64,000 nt of DNA from Clostridia bacterium (GCA_902363595.1 CABJAP010000004.1:124001-188000); one strand, 5' to 3'; counted from the first letter of the stretch, positions 17,121 to 26,876 are shown. Made by a program: numbers and translations. The notes: a model not told the origin generated them from the letters alone.

Positions 17121-18104
17121 ATGAAAAAACGGATTGCAATTTTAATGGTGCTGATTATGGCAGCAGCCGGCGTGCTGGCAGGCTGCGGATCGGAAGACGG
17201 TGCAAACAAAGATACGATGAAAATCGGGCTGGTTCAGCTGGTGGAACACCCATCTCTGGACACCATTCGCGAAAGCATTATCAAACAGCTGGAAGCGGAC
17301 GGCTATAAAGATGGGGACAATATCACCATCGACTACCAAAACGCCCAGAACGAGCAGGCCAACCTCAAGACCATCTGCCAGGGATTTGTAGCGGACAAAT
17401 GCGACCTGATCATCGCCATTTCCACCCCGGCGGCCCAGGCTGCTTACGGCGAAACAAAAGACATCCCAATCATCTTTTCTGCAGTCACCGACCCAGTAGC
17501 GGCGGAGCTTGTGGAAAGCTTTGAAAAACCGGGCGCAAACATCACCGGGACATCGGATTTAGTGTCGGCGGACAAGATCATGGATCTGGCGCTTAAAATC
17601 ACACCGGATGTTAAGACCATCGGCGCGCTGTACAATTCCAGCGAAGTCAACTCCGTATCTGTTGTAAACGATCTGAAAGCCTTTGCCAAGAAAAAGGGCA
17701 TGAAGGTGGAAGAAGCTGCTGTGACCAATTCCAATGAAATCCAGCAGGCGGCCCAGAGCCTGGCAGGAAAATGCGATGCCGTATTTTCGCCCATCGACAA
17801 CACGGTAGCATCAGCCATGTCCGTTGCCGCTACTGTATTCAACGACGCCAAGGTGCCGTTTTATGTGGGAGCGGACTCTATGGTAAAGGACGGGGGCCTG
17901 GCCACTTACGGAATTAACTACAAAACACTGGGGGCTGAGACGGCGAAAATGGCGGTGGAAGTTCTCAAAGGCGGAGATACCAGCACCATGGCCGTAAAAG
18001 TTATGGATGATATGCAGGCGTATATTAACCGGGCGACAGCAGATGCAATTGGTGTGAAAATACCTGAAGACATTTTGAAAAATGCAGAAAACTTAGGAGA
18101 GTAA
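17121..18104 (+). CDS. trpX: Substrate-binding lipoprotein of tryptophan ABC importer
   Basis: A 327-residue extracytoplasmic binding lipoprotein of the ABC_sub_bind family (PF04392). The signal peptide ends in the lipobox VLAGC with Cys22. The mature protein has the two-lobe pattern of the family: KIGLVQLVEHPSLDT at the start, LIIAISTPAAQAA, IIFSAVTDPVAA, GTSDLVS and the closing VFSPIDNTVAS and YGINYKTLG. The UGG T-box upstream and the permease and ATPase downstream fit the TrpXYZ system, predicted by comparative genomics to import tryptophan. The ligand here rests on the T-box codon and family, not on binding-site residues. Confidence 0.88.
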   Translation: MKKRIAILMVLIMAAAGVLAGCGSEDGANKDTMKIGLVQLVEHPSLDTIRESIIKQLEADGYKDGDNITIDYQNAQNEQANLKTICQGFVADKCDLIIAISTPAAQAAYGETKDIPIIFSAVTDPVAAELVESFEKPGANITGTSDLVSADKIMDLALKITPDVKTIGALYNSSEVNSVSVVNDLKAFAKKKGMKVEEAAVTNSNEIQQAAQSLAGKCDAVFSPIDNTVASAMSVAATVFNDAKVPFYVGADSMVKDGGLATYGINYKTLGAETAKMAVEVLKGGDTSTMAVKVMDDMQAYINRATADAIGVKIPEDILKNAENLGE

Positions 18105-18107
18105 GCG

Positions 18108-19010
18108 ATGATAACAGTCGGTGCACTGATCGGTTCCATAGAACTGGGAATGATATATGCCATATTGGCTTTAGGCGTTTTTCTGTCCTTTCGTACACTC
18201 AACACGCCTGATTTGACAGTAGATGGGAGTATTGTTACAGGGGCGGCGGCTTCGGCCATGCTCTGCACCCTAGGCGTCCATCCGCTGCTGGCGCTGGCAG
18301 CGGCATTTATCGGCGGGGCCTGCGCAGGCGCCATCACGGCCCTGCTTAATACAAAATTAAAAATACAAGCTCTTTTGGCAGGAATTCTTGTCATGTTGGG
18401 AGTCTATTCCATCAACTTGCGCATTATGGGAGGAAAAGCCAACCTGCCGCTGATGAAAAGCGAAACGCTGTATACAAAGGCCGGAGAGATGTTCCCAGCC
18501 CAGTATTCTAAATTGATCGTCGGCGCAATTGTGCTGATCGTGGTCATCGCCATTTTCTTTTTCTTCCTCAAAACCAGAATCGGATTTGCCCTAAGGGCGA
18601 CGGGAGATAATGAAGAAATGGTGCGGGCTGCCGGTATCAGCAGCGACAATATGAAGCTTTTGGGCCTGGCTGTTTCCAACGGGTTTGTAGGCCTCGCCGG
18701 CGGCCTTTTGTCACAGTATCAGGGATACTGTGACATTGGCATGGGCGTCGGTATGGTGGTGATCGGGCTGGCCTCGGTCATCATCGGTGAAGTGATTTTT
18801 GGCACTACAAGCCTGCTGAGACGACTGATTGCAGTAGCCCTTGGCGCCGTGGTATACCGGCTGATTCTGGCCATTGCCTTGAATTTTGGCATGCAGGCCA
18901 CGGATATGAAGCTGGTTTCTGCGGTTATCGTGGTAATCGCCTTATCCATGGGCGTACTGGGAGAAACCTTCTCCATCAGAAAGAAGAAGCGGGGGGCGAA
19001 AAATGCTTAA
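18108..19010 (+). CDS. trpY: Permease of tryptophan ABC importer
   Basis: A 300-residue membrane permease of the branched-chain amino-acid (LivH/BPD_transp_2) class, starting 3 bases after the binding protein. It shows about eight to nine hydrophobic helices. The early LSFRTLNTPDLTVDGSIVTG stretch and RAAGISSDNMKLLGLAVSNG are characteristic of the TrpY/CD0873-type permeases. It forms the membrane channel through which substrate from TrpX passes, driven by TrpZ, whose start overlaps its end by 8 bases. Confidence 0.88.
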   Translation: MITVGALIGSIELGMIYAILALGVFLSFRTLNTPDLTVDGSIVTGAAASAMLCTLGVHPLLALAAAFIGGACAGAITALLNTKLKIQALLAGILVMLGVYSINLRIMGGKANLPLMKSETLYTKAGEMFPAQYSKLIVGAIVLIVVIAIFFFFLKTRIGFALRATGDNEEMVRAAGISSDNMKLLGLAVSNGFVGLAGGLLSQYQGYCDIGMGVGMVVIGLASVIIGEVIFGTTSLLRRLIAVALGAVVYRLILAIALNFGMQATDMKLVSAVIVVIALSMGVLGETFSIRKKKRGAKNA

Positions 19011-19776
19011 AATTACCAATCTGACAAAAATATTCAGCCCGGGTACCATCAATGAAAAGCTGGCATTAAATAATTTGAATTTGTCTCTGGAAAGAGGTGA
19101 TTTTGTTACCATCATCGGCAGCAACGGGGCCGGAAAGTCGACACTGATGAATTGTATTGCGGGTGTACACGCTGCGGACGGTGGTAAAATTCTTCTGGAT
19201 GGGCAGGATATTACCAGGCTGCCGGAACACCGGCGGGCAAAAAAAATCGGCCGTGTGTTTCAGGACCCCCTAAAAGGGACTGCCTTTGATATGACGATTG
19301 AAGAAAATCTTTCCATTGCCTACAATAAAATTCGCAGCAGAGGATTCCAGCCGGGCATTACCAAGAAAGATAGAGAGCTGTTCAGGGAAAAACTCAGGCT
19401 GCTGGACATGGGGCTGGAAGACAGGATGAAGGAAAAGGCCCGGCTTCTGTCAGGCGGACAGCGGCAGGCGCTGACCTTGTTCATGGCAGTCATCGCCCAG
19501 CCTAAGCTTTTGCTTTTGGATGAACATACCGCTGCCCTGGACCCATCGGCCGCCAGGAAAGTTCTAGAGCTGACTGACCTCTTTTCTCAAGAAAAGGATA
19601 TGTGTACAATGATGATTACCCACAATATGAAAGCAGCCCTGGAACATGGAAACAGAACCATTCTCATGCGGGACGGCCAGATTGTCATGGATTTGTCGGG
19701 AGCTGAACGTGAACGGATGACTGTGGAGAAACTGATTGATAAATTTGAGATCGATAATGACAGAATGCTTCTGTAG
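19003..19776 (+). CDS. trpZ: ATP-binding protein of tryptophan ABC importer
   Basis: A 257-residue ATPase. Walker A is GSNGAGKST, the Q-loop is RVFQDPLKGTAFD, the signature is LLSGGQRQALTL, Walker B is LLLLDEHTAALDP (His replaces the usual Pro-Thr context after the Glu) and the H-loop is MITHNMKAALEHG. It completes the three-gene importer under Trp T-box control; the 8-base overlap with the permease gene indicates coupled translation. No terminator was seen before cls, which starts 30 bases later, so some read-through into cls is possible. Confidence 0.9.
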   Translation: MLKITNLTKIFSPGTINEKLALNNLNLSLERGDFVTIIGSNGAGKSTLMNCIAGVHAADGGKILLDGQDITRLPEHRRAKKIGRVFQDPLKGTAFDMTIEENLSIAYNKIRSRGFQPGITKKDRELFREKLRLLDMGLEDRMKEKARLLSGGQRQALTLFMAVIAQPKLLLLDEHTAALDPSAARKVLELTDLFSQEKDMCTMMITHNMKAALEHGNRTILMRDGQIVMDLSGAERERMTVEKLIDKFEIDNDRMLL

Positions 19777-19806
19777 TTAAATACTGGAGGCAAAGAGGAG
19801 TTAACG

Positions 19807-21282
19807 ATGTTTGACTGGTTTGGTATATGGCGGGAATTACCGCACTTTGCACAATTTACAAGCGTGCTGTTCATAGTGAACCTGATGATCGCGTGCACCA
19901 TTATCTTCCTTGAGCGCAAAAATCCGTCGGCAACGCTGGCATGGATCATGATTTTATTCCTGCTGCCCATAGCAGGAATAATTTTTTATTTTTTGTTCTC
20001 ACAGCATATTTCCAGGAAACGAATTTTCAGACTGACCAGATCAGAAGAGGAGGCCATAGACGGAAGCCTCAAGGAGCAGATGACGGACATAAAGCGGGGA
20101 ACCTATCAATTTGCCAATCCTGAGGCAAAGCGCTGGAAAGATATGATCCATCTCAATCAGCTTTACGGCAGGGCGTATTACACTCAGAACAACAAGATTA
20201 CCATTTTAACCGGCGGCCGTCACAAATTTCGCACCCTTCTGCGGGACATTGAAAATGCCACCACTTCCATCAACATCATGTATTTTATCATCAAAAACGA
20301 TCCAGTAGGCAGGCGCTTTCTGGAGGCCCTGACAAAGAAGGCCAGAGAAGGGGTGGAAGTGCGGCTCCTGATGGATGCCATGGGCAGCAGACAGATCAAC
20401 GACCGGCTGCTGGAGGACTTTATAAAAGCAGGCGGCAAACGGGCCTATTTCTTTCCGCCCAAGTTTAAAATTATCAATATCCGCTTTAATTACAGAAATC
20501 ATAGAAAACTGGCAGTCATTGACGGAGAAGTGGGATATATCGGCGGATTTAACATTGCTAGAGAATATTTGAGCATGAAAAAGAAGTTCGGATTTTGGCG
20601 GGATACCCATCTGCGGGTTATGGGAAGCTGTGTTCAGGATATCAACGCCAGATTCCTGCTGGACTGGAGATTTGCCGCAAAGGAAGATGTGAAGCTTTCA
20701 CAGGCCTACTACAGCGATGTAATCGAGGTGGGAAGCACCGGAGTCCAGATCGTATCCAGCGGGCCCGATTCGGAGCGGGTGGAAGTAAAGCGGGCTTATT
20801 TGAAGATGATTACCGGGGCGCAAAAGAACATTTACCTGCAGACCCCCTATTTCGTTCCGGACTCCAGCATTCTGGAAGCGCTGAAAATGGCCGCCCAGAG
20901 CGGCGTGGACGTGCGCATCATGATCCCCTGCATGCCGGACCATATCTTTGTCTATTGGGCCACCTATTCTTATGTGGGCGAGCTGATTCGCTCCGGCGGC
21001 AGAGCCTTTATCTACGACCGGGGATTTCTCCATGCAAAGACCATTGTGGCCGACAGCGAAGTGGCCAGCGTAGGCTCGGCCAACTTTGACCGGCGCAGCT
21101 TTATGCTGAATTTTGAAGCCAACGCCTTTCTCTACGACGGCGAAGAAGCCCGCAAGCTGGAAGCCATATTTGAAAATGATATGGGGGACTGCCACGAGCT
21201 GACGCTGGATTTGTACCAACAGCGTTCCCTTTGGATTCGTTTTAAGGAAAGCCTGGCCCGTCTGCTTTCCGACTTGCTGTGA
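19807..21282 (+). CDS. cls: Cardiolipin synthase
   Basis: A 491-residue phospholipase-D-family membrane enzyme that condenses two phosphatidylglycerol molecules into cardiolipin and glycerol. Two N-terminal helices (about residues 15-33 and 40-60) anchor it, followed by a PLDc_N linker. Both HKD catalytic motifs are intact: NHRKLAVIDGEVGYIGGFN and HAKTIVADSEVASVGSANFD. Length agrees with bacterial Cls (about 480-510). A strong ribosome site (GAGGAG) precedes the ATG. It lies after the Trp importer with a short gap and faces the LysM gene convergently. The stop is followed by small stems without a clear T-run. Confidence 0.94.
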   Translation: MFDWFGIWRELPHFAQFTSVLFIVNLMIACTIIFLERKNPSATLAWIMILFLLPIAGIIFYFLFSQHISRKRIFRLTRSEEEAIDGSLKEQMTDIKRGTYQFANPEAKRWKDMIHLNQLYGRAYYTQNNKITILTGGRHKFRTLLRDIENATTSINIMYFIIKNDPVGRRFLEALTKKAREGVEVRLLMDAMGSRQINDRLLEDFIKAGGKRAYFFPPKFKIINIRFNYRNHRKLAVIDGEVGYIGGFNIAREYLSMKKKFGFWRDTHLRVMGSCVQDINARFLLDWRFAAKEDVKLSQAYYSDVIEVGSTGVQIVSSGPDSERVEVKRAYLKMITGAQKNIYLQTPYFVPDSSILEALKMAAQSGVDVRIMIPCMPDHIFVYWATYSYVGELIRSGGRAFIYDRGFLHAKTIVADSEVASVGSANFDRRSFMLNFEANAFLYDGEEARKLEAIFENDMGDCHELTLDLYQQRSLWIRFKESLARLLSDLL

Positions 21283-21354
21283 CCGGAGGCAAACTCCGCG
21301 GACCTACGTACGGATACGCAGCGCAGGCCCAGGACCTTGCCGAAGCAAAACTTC

Positions 21355-21762
21355 TTACTGAGGAATACAAAGCTCCGTTCCAACCTGCAAGTTGTAAGGG
21401 TCGATGTTTGGATTGGCGTTCATCAGCGCATCCAGCGTGATCTTGTGCATCTTTGCGATCATATAAAGGGTATCGCCGGACTTAACGGTGTGAGTAGTTT
21501 TGCAGCCTGGATTGGGTGAAGCATCCGGCTGCGGCTCAGGCGTCTCTTCCGGACCCACTTCCGGCAGAGGCTGAGGAATCGGATCCTCCTGCGCAAGACC
21601 TGGTATGCAAAGGTTTGTTCCGATCCTCAGGTTGTAGGGATTGTGCACTTTGTTAGCCCGCATCAGAAGGCCGACATCCACATTGTAGCGCTGTGCGATT
21701 GAATAGAGCGTATCTCCTGCCCGGACTGTGTAAACATCCACGCAGACATATTTATTAGCCAT
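21355..21762 (-). CDS. Two-LysM-domain protein without signal peptide
   Basis: A 135-residue protein made of two LysM carbohydrate-binding domains (about residues 8-54 and 88-135; YTVRAGDTLYSIAQRYNVD and HTVKSGDTLYMIAKMHKIT) joined by a Pro/Glu-rich linker (about 58-83). LysM binds peptidoglycan or chitin-type N-acetylglucosamine polymers. There is no signal peptide, transmembrane helix or catalytic domain, so it is probably cytoplasmic or located on the forespore surface, as for LysM spore-coat proteins such as SafA. Four conserved-position cysteines (two LCIP motifs and others) might crosslink. The role is unknown. Confidence 0.82.
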   Translation of the reverse strand: MANKYVCVDVYTVRAGDTLYSIAQRYNVDVGLLMRANKVHNPYNLRIGTNLCIPGLAQEDPIPQPLPEVGPEETPEPQPDASPNPGCKTTHTVKSGDTLYMIAKMHKITLDALMNANPNIDPYNLQVGTELCIPQ

Positions 21763-21915
21763 AAAGAATTGTCTCTCCTCCCTGGCCGCTTGCGGCCAAT
21801 TTGTTTCTTATTTATCATATTTAAAAACCGGCGGAATTGTGATAGAATATATCATACTTTATGTATTAAGCAGAAGTTTGCCGGCTGGGACCGGCCAAAA
21901 GGTAAGAAAGAAAGG

Positions 21916-22641
21916 ATGAAGGATTTGAGAAGAAGAATAGTTGACCCTGTGTTTTTAATATTTCTGGCATTGATGGTTTTTTCATCGCTGCGAAGATTTT
22001 CCAGCCCTATGGAATGGCTCATGCACACGATTTTAATCATACCGGGCGTTATCGTAGGAATTTCGTTTCATGAATTTGCCCACGGCTGGGTAGCGTATAA
22101 GCTGGGCGATCCAACACCCAAATATCAGGGGAGGGTGACGATCAACCCGGCGGCTCACGTGGACCCCATCGGCCTGGCTGCCCTCATGTTCGCCGGCTGG
22201 GGCTGGGGCGTGCCGGTGGAAATCAACCCCAACAACTTTAAGAAGCGCAGACGGGATGAACTCCTGGTCTCTTTGGCCGGAGTAGTGATGAATCTGATCG
22301 TAGCCATAGTCTTTGGCTTTATCATGAAGCTGGTACTGATGGTGGCGGGCCAGGGCTTTATGCTGGGCGGCTTCGGAGAGGCCCTGTGGACGATCCTGCT
22401 CTACGTGGTTCAGATCAACCTGGTGCTGATGATCTTCAATTTGATTCCGGTTCCGCCTCTCGACGGGTTTTCCATTATCAGCGAAATCTTTAACATCAAG
22501 CATACCCAGCTTTACTATACGATCTATAACAACGGATTTTTCATACTGATGTTCCTGGTGCTGTTTAACATCACAGGCATCATTTTGAATCCGGGCGTGA
22601 ACTTTTTTATGAATCTGATCTGGAACTATATTATATTTTAG
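21916..22641 (+). CDS. Site-2 protease family membrane metalloprotease (M50)
   Basis: A 242-residue multi-helix protein. The zinc site HEFAH (H52, E53, H56) is within the second helix and the distant ligand motif NLIPVPPLDG in a later helix, the hallmark pair of site-2 proteases. The short form without PDZ domain resembles YwhC/FpaP-type proteins of Firmicutes, whose substrates are generally unknown. ATG 21916 was chosen because it begins directly before the first helix; the AAGAAAGAAAGG context is an ordinary but close ribosome site. A possible extended -10 (TGATAGAAT) lies at about 21840. The pcrA ATG is 12 bases after its stop. Confidence 0.85.
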   Translation: MKDLRRRIVDPVFLIFLALMVFSSLRRFSSPMEWLMHTILIIPGVIVGISFHEFAHGWVAYKLGDPTPKYQGRVTINPAAHVDPIGLAALMFAGWGWGVPVEINPNNFKKRRRDELLVSLAGVVMNLIVAIVFGFIMKLVLMVAGQGFMLGGFGEALWTILLYVVQINLVLMIFNLIPVPPLDGFSIISEIFNIKHTQLYYTIYNNGFFILMFLVLFNITGIILNPGVNFFMNLIWNYIIF

Positions 22642-22653
22642 GCGGAGGAAGAA

Positions 22654-24870
22654 ATGGATTACTTAGACAATCTCAATCCGCAGCAAAGGGAGGCAGCTCT
22701 GTACACAGAGGGGCCTCTCCTGATTTTAGCGGGCGCGGGAAGCGGCAAAACCAGCACCATGACCCATCGAATCGCGTATTTGATCGAGGAAAAGGGAGTC
22801 AATCCGTATCATATTTTAGCGGTTACCTTTACCAATAAGGCGGCTCAGGAAATGCGGGACCGGGTGGAAAGCCTCATCGGATCCGGGGTCAATATGTGGA
22901 TCCTCACCTTTCACTCGGCCTGTCTGCGCGTGCTGAGAAAACACGCGCAGCTTTTAGGCTATAAAAAGGATTTCGTCGTCTACGATCCCACGGACCAGAA
23001 AGCGGCTATGAAAAACATCGTCAAAGAGATGAATCTGGATGATAAGCGGTATACACCCGCCTATTTTCTCAGTATTATCAGCGACTGCAAAGAGAAAGAG
23101 CTGGACCCCAAACAGTATCTGGCCACATACGGTGAGGACCCCAAGACAAAGATTGTCTACCAGGCCTACCGCTCTTATGAAACGCTGCTGAAAAAAAACA
23201 ATGCCATGGATTTTGACGATCTGCTGCTCAATGCGGTCCGGGTATTTAAACAGGACGAGGCGGCCTTGCTTGAATATCAGAATCGATTCCAGTATATTAT
23301 GGTGGATGAATACCAGGATACCAACTTTATCCAATATACATTTATAAAAATGCTGGCGGAAAAGCACAAAAATCTTTGCGTGGTGGGAGATGATGACCAG
23401 TGCATCTATCAGTGGCGTGGCGCGGATATCCGCAATATTCTGGAGTTTGAAAAGGACTTCCCCAATGCCAAAGTGGTCAAGCTGGAACAAAACTATCGTT
23501 CCACCGCCAACATTCTGGCGGCGGCCCATTCGGTGATTGAAAAGAACCGGGGAAGAAAAGAGAAAAAACTGTGGACCTCAAAAGCGGACGGACAGAAAAT
23601 TGCCTATTACCGTGCGGATGATGAGCGGGACGAAGCCCATTACGTGGCCCAGCAGATCGACCATCTGAAGAGAAAGGACCTGCGCTACAGCGATTTTGCA
23701 ATCCTCTACCGCACCAATGCCCAGTCCAGAACCTTTGAGGAAGCCCTCTCCAGGAGAGATATTCCTTACCGGGTTCTGGGAGGACTGAGGTATTACGATC
23801 GAAAGGAAGTTAAGGATATTGTCAGCTATATGAGGCTGGTACAAAATCCCGATGACGATCTGGCTCTGCTGCGCATTATCAATGAGCCCAAGCGCGGGAT
23901 CGGCGCAAGGACGGTGGACAAGCTGCAGGCTTTGGCGCGGGTCCGGGGAGAAAGCCTCTTCGATACGCTGATGGATGAAGAGGTGGTGAGCGGCCTGTCG
24001 GCAAAAGCATCCGCCGGTATCCGCAGCATGGTTGAAGTGATCCAACAATACAGCAAAGAACAATCCAATTTAAGGGTTTCGGATATTTACGACGGGCTGC
24101 TGGTTGGTACGGGTTATTTAAAAGCCCTGGAAGAGCAGAACAATCTGGAGTCGGAAAGCCGAATTGAAAACTTGATGGAATTCAAATCAGTCATCTACGA
24201 TTACGAGAAGGATGATGAACAATTGTCCCTGCCCGACTTTATGGAGCGGATCGCCCTTTTGGCGGAAGTGGACAACCACGATGAAAGCGAAAACGCGGTG
24301 GTTCTGATGACCATGCACAGCGCAAAGGGTCTGGAATTTCCTTTTGTGTTCCTTCCTGGCCTGGAGGACGGACTTTTCCCCGGCTGGCGGGCTTTCGAGA
24401 AAGAAGACGGGCTGGAGGAAGAACGGCGGCTTTGCTATGTGGGCATGACCAGAGCCAGAGAGCGGATTTTTCTCACCAGCGCAAGCATGCGGACCCTGTA
24501 CGGAAAAACCGATTATACCAGGGAATCGCAGTTTTTGCGTGAAATGGATAAACATCTCATCGATGGGGATGCTATTTTTGAAAAGAAAAAGGAAGCCAGG
24601 AACTCCCGTTCCCTTGACGGATACAGTCGTGAGACGCCTTTTAACCCCTTCGATCAGTTGAAATATGTCAAACAGCAGGTCCGCCAGAGAGCGGCATCGG
24701 GTGAAACCTTTCAGGTGGGAGATGATGTAACCCATCCCAAATTCGGACGGGGCACCGTGCTCAAGGCAAGCGACAAGATCATCGAAGTGTCCTTTCGGGA
24801 CGGATCGGTAAAAAAGCTGGCCGCAGGCATCGCTCCCCTTACCAGGTACATACCAAAAAATGAAAGGTAA
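22654..24870 (+). CDS. pcrA: ATP-dependent DNA helicase PcrA
   Basis: A 738-residue superfamily 1A helicase with 3'-5' activity, used in repair, replication restart and plasmid replication. It begins LNPQQREAALYTEGP (Q motif), then Walker A GAGSGKT, motif II DEYQDT, motif III VVGDDDQCIYQWRGAD, motif IV YRS, motif V TMHSAKGLEF and motif VI VGMTRAR. The C terminus carries the PcrA-type polymerase-binding Tudor-like region (VGDDVTHPKFGRGTV). The neighbour ligA 11 bases downstream is the classic Firmicutes order and supports PcrA over UvrD naming. Confidence 0.95.
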   Translation: MDYLDNLNPQQREAALYTEGPLLILAGAGSGKTSTMTHRIAYLIEEKGVNPYHILAVTFTNKAAQEMRDRVESLIGSGVNMWILTFHSACLRVLRKHAQLLGYKKDFVVYDPTDQKAAMKNIVKEMNLDDKRYTPAYFLSIISDCKEKELDPKQYLATYGEDPKTKIVYQAYRSYETLLKKNNAMDFDDLLLNAVRVFKQDEAALLEYQNRFQYIMVDEYQDTNFIQYTFIKMLAEKHKNLCVVGDDDQCIYQWRGADIRNILEFEKDFPNAKVVKLEQNYRSTANILAAAHSVIEKNRGRKEKKLWTSKADGQKIAYYRADDERDEAHYVAQQIDHLKRKDLRYSDFAILYRTNAQSRTFEEALSRRDIPYRVLGGLRYYDRKEVKDIVSYMRLVQNPDDDLALLRIINEPKRGIGARTVDKLQALARVRGESLFDTLMDEEVVSGLSAKASAGIRSMVEVIQQYSKEQSNLRVSDIYDGLLVGTGYLKALEEQNNLESESRIENLMEFKSVIYDYEKDDEQLSLPDFMERIALLAEVDNHDESENAVVLMTMHSAKGLEFPFVFLPGLEDGLFPGWRAFEKEDGLEEERRLCYVGMTRARERIFLTSASMRTLYGKTDYTRESQFLREMDKHLIDGDAIFEKKKEARNSRSLDGYSRETPFNPFDQLKYVKQQVRQRAASGETFQVGDDVTHPKFGRGTVLKASDKIIEVSFRDGSVKKLAAGIAPLTRYIPKNER

Positions 24871-24881
24871 GCAAGACAAGA

Positions 24882-26876
24882 ATGGAAGATAAACGAAAAG
24901 AAATACAGGAAAAAGTGGAGCTGCTCAATCAGGCTTCCCGCGCTTATTATCAGGAGAGCAGGGAGATCATGAGCAATCTGGAATACGACAGGCTGTATGA
25001 TGAGCTGGCCCAGCTGGAAAAGGAAACAGGCATCGTACTGGCCCAGAGCCCAACGGTCAATGTGGGCTACCAAGTGCTGGATAGCCTGCCCAAAGAGCGC
25101 CATCCGTCGCCCATGCTTTCTCTGGACAAGACTAAGGATACCGGGGAGCTGGCCGACTGGCTGGGAGAGCAGAAAGGCCTGCTTTCATGGAAGATCGATG
25201 GCCTGACCATTGTCCTTACTTACCGGGAAGGGCAGCTTTACAAGGCGGTTACCAGGGGCAACGGGGAAATCGGAGAAGTGATTACCTCCAACGCCAGAGT
25301 CTTTAAAAATATTCCGGTGAATATTCCCTTTCAGGGCGAGTTGATTCTCAGGGGCGAAGCCTGTATCAAATATTCGGATTTTGAAAAGATCAATGAAACC
25401 ATTGAAGATGTTGACGCCCGTTACAAAAACCCGCGAAACCTTTGCAGCGGCAGCGTGCGTCAGCTGAATAACGAAATTACGGCCAGGAGAAGGGTACATT
25501 TCTTCGCCTTTGGACTGGTGAGCGCCGAGGGTATGGAGATGACGTCCCGGGAGGAACAATTTCTCTGGCTGGAAAAACAGGGCTTTCAGGTGGTGGAATA
25601 TAAGATGGCTACACGTCAGAATCTGTCCCGGCAGGTGGCATGGTTTGCCGATCATGTGGAGAAGAATGATATCCCTTCCGACGGGCTGGTTTTGATATTT
25701 GACGATATCGCTTATGGAGCCTCCCTGGGAGCTACTTCCAAATTCCCCAGAGATTCCATCGCTTTCAAGTGGCGGGATGAGATCAAGGAAACCACGCTCA
25801 AGGAAATTGAATGGAGCGCGTCAAGGACCGGCCTCATCAATCCGGTGGCAATCTTTGATCCGGTCCAGCTGGAGGGTACTACCGTTACCAGGGCCTCGGT
25901 GCATAACGTGAGCATTTTAAAGGAGCTGCGCCTGGGTCTGGGGGATCATATTCAAGTCTATAAAGCGAACATGATCATTCCTCAGATCGCGGAAAACCTG
26001 ACGAAGAGCGGCGATTTGGCCATACCCGATGCCTGTCCTGTGTGCGGCGAGGAAGCGGTGATCAAAAAGGATAAGGATGTGGAAGTGCTCTATTGCACCA
26101 ATCCTGAATGCCTGGCAAAACAAATCAAGGCTCTGACTCATTTTGTCAGCCGCAATGCGATGAACATCGACGGTTTGTCGGAGGCGACGCTGGAAAAACT
26201 GGTGGCCCGCGGGTATATCAAAGAGCTGGCGGATTTGTTCCGGCTGGGGCGCTTTAAAGAGGAAATCACATCCATGGAAGGCTTTGGAGAAAAGTCCTTC
26301 GACAACTTGATGAATGCGCTAAAGACAGCCAGAAACACCACGCCAGCCAGACTGCTCTACAGTCTGGGGATTCCCAATATAGGCGTGGCCAACGCCAAAG
26401 TTATCGCTAAGGCCTTTGAAAATAAGTGGGAGAAGATACAAAACGCAGAAGAGGAAGAGCTGGATGCCATCGACGGGATTGGAGATGTTATGGCTGCTGG
26501 ATATACAGCGTTTTTTCAGAAGGAAAAAAATCGCCGGATCATCGGCGATCTGCTGGAAGAGCTGGTATTGGATGAAAGCTTTCAGCAGGAGGAAGTCCAG
26601 GGGTTTGCCGGCAAGACCTTCGTAATCACAGGCAGCCTTAACCATTACGAAAACCGGGATGCCCTCAAGGCGGTCATCGAGTCGCGGGGCGGAAAGGCGG
26701 CCGGATCGGTGAGCAAAAAGACAGACTATCTGATCAACAACGATAATCAATCGACCTCATCCAAAAACAAAAAAGCCAAGGAACTGGGAGTCCCCATTAT
26801 TACGGAGGAACAGTTTATAGAACTTCTTGATGAAGCGGATAAATCTAAGTCTGAAAAGGAGATTACAAATGCTTAA
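24882..26876 (+). CDS. ligA: NAD-dependent DNA ligase LigA, divergent branch
   Basis: A 664-residue ligase with all domains: Ia (AYYQESREIMSNLEYDRLYD), adenylation with nucleophile K104 (SWKIDG), OB fold, a C4 zinc finger (CPVC...C...C), helix-hairpin-helix and C-terminal BRCT. Several normally invariant positions differ from E. coli LigA: Ser replaces the Glu two residues before the Lys, RGDG reads RGNG, and the OB-fold AGDVIP reads ANMIIP. These are seen in the sequence; I recall similar forms in other Clostridia. Position after pcrA suggests it is the housekeeping ligase. Its end overlaps the AIR-synthase-like gene by 8 bases. Confidence 0.92.
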   Translation: MEDKRKEIQEKVELLNQASRAYYQESREIMSNLEYDRLYDELAQLEKETGIVLAQSPTVNVGYQVLDSLPKERHPSPMLSLDKTKDTGELADWLGEQKGLLSWKIDGLTIVLTYREGQLYKAVTRGNGEIGEVITSNARVFKNIPVNIPFQGELILRGEACIKYSDFEKINETIEDVDARYKNPRNLCSGSVRQLNNEITARRRVHFFAFGLVSAEGMEMTSREEQFLWLEKQGFQVVEYKMATRQNLSRQVAWFADHVEKNDIPSDGLVLIFDDIAYGASLGATSKFPRDSIAFKWRDEIKETTLKEIEWSASRTGLINPVAIFDPVQLEGTTVTRASVHNVSILKELRLGLGDHIQVYKANMIIPQIAENLTKSGDLAIPDACPVCGEEAVIKKDKDVEVLYCTNPECLAKQIKALTHFVSRNAMNIDGLSEATLEKLVARGYIKELADLFRLGRFKEEITSMEGFGEKSFDNLMNALKTARNTTPARLLYSLGIPNIGVANAKVIAKAFENKWEKIQNAEEEELDAIDGIGDVMAAGYTAFFQKEKNRRIIGDLLEELVLDESFQQEEVQGFAGKTFVITGSLNHYENRDALKAVIESRGGKAAGSVSKKTDYLINNDNQSTSSKNKKAKELGVPIITEEQFIELLDEADKSKSEKEITNA

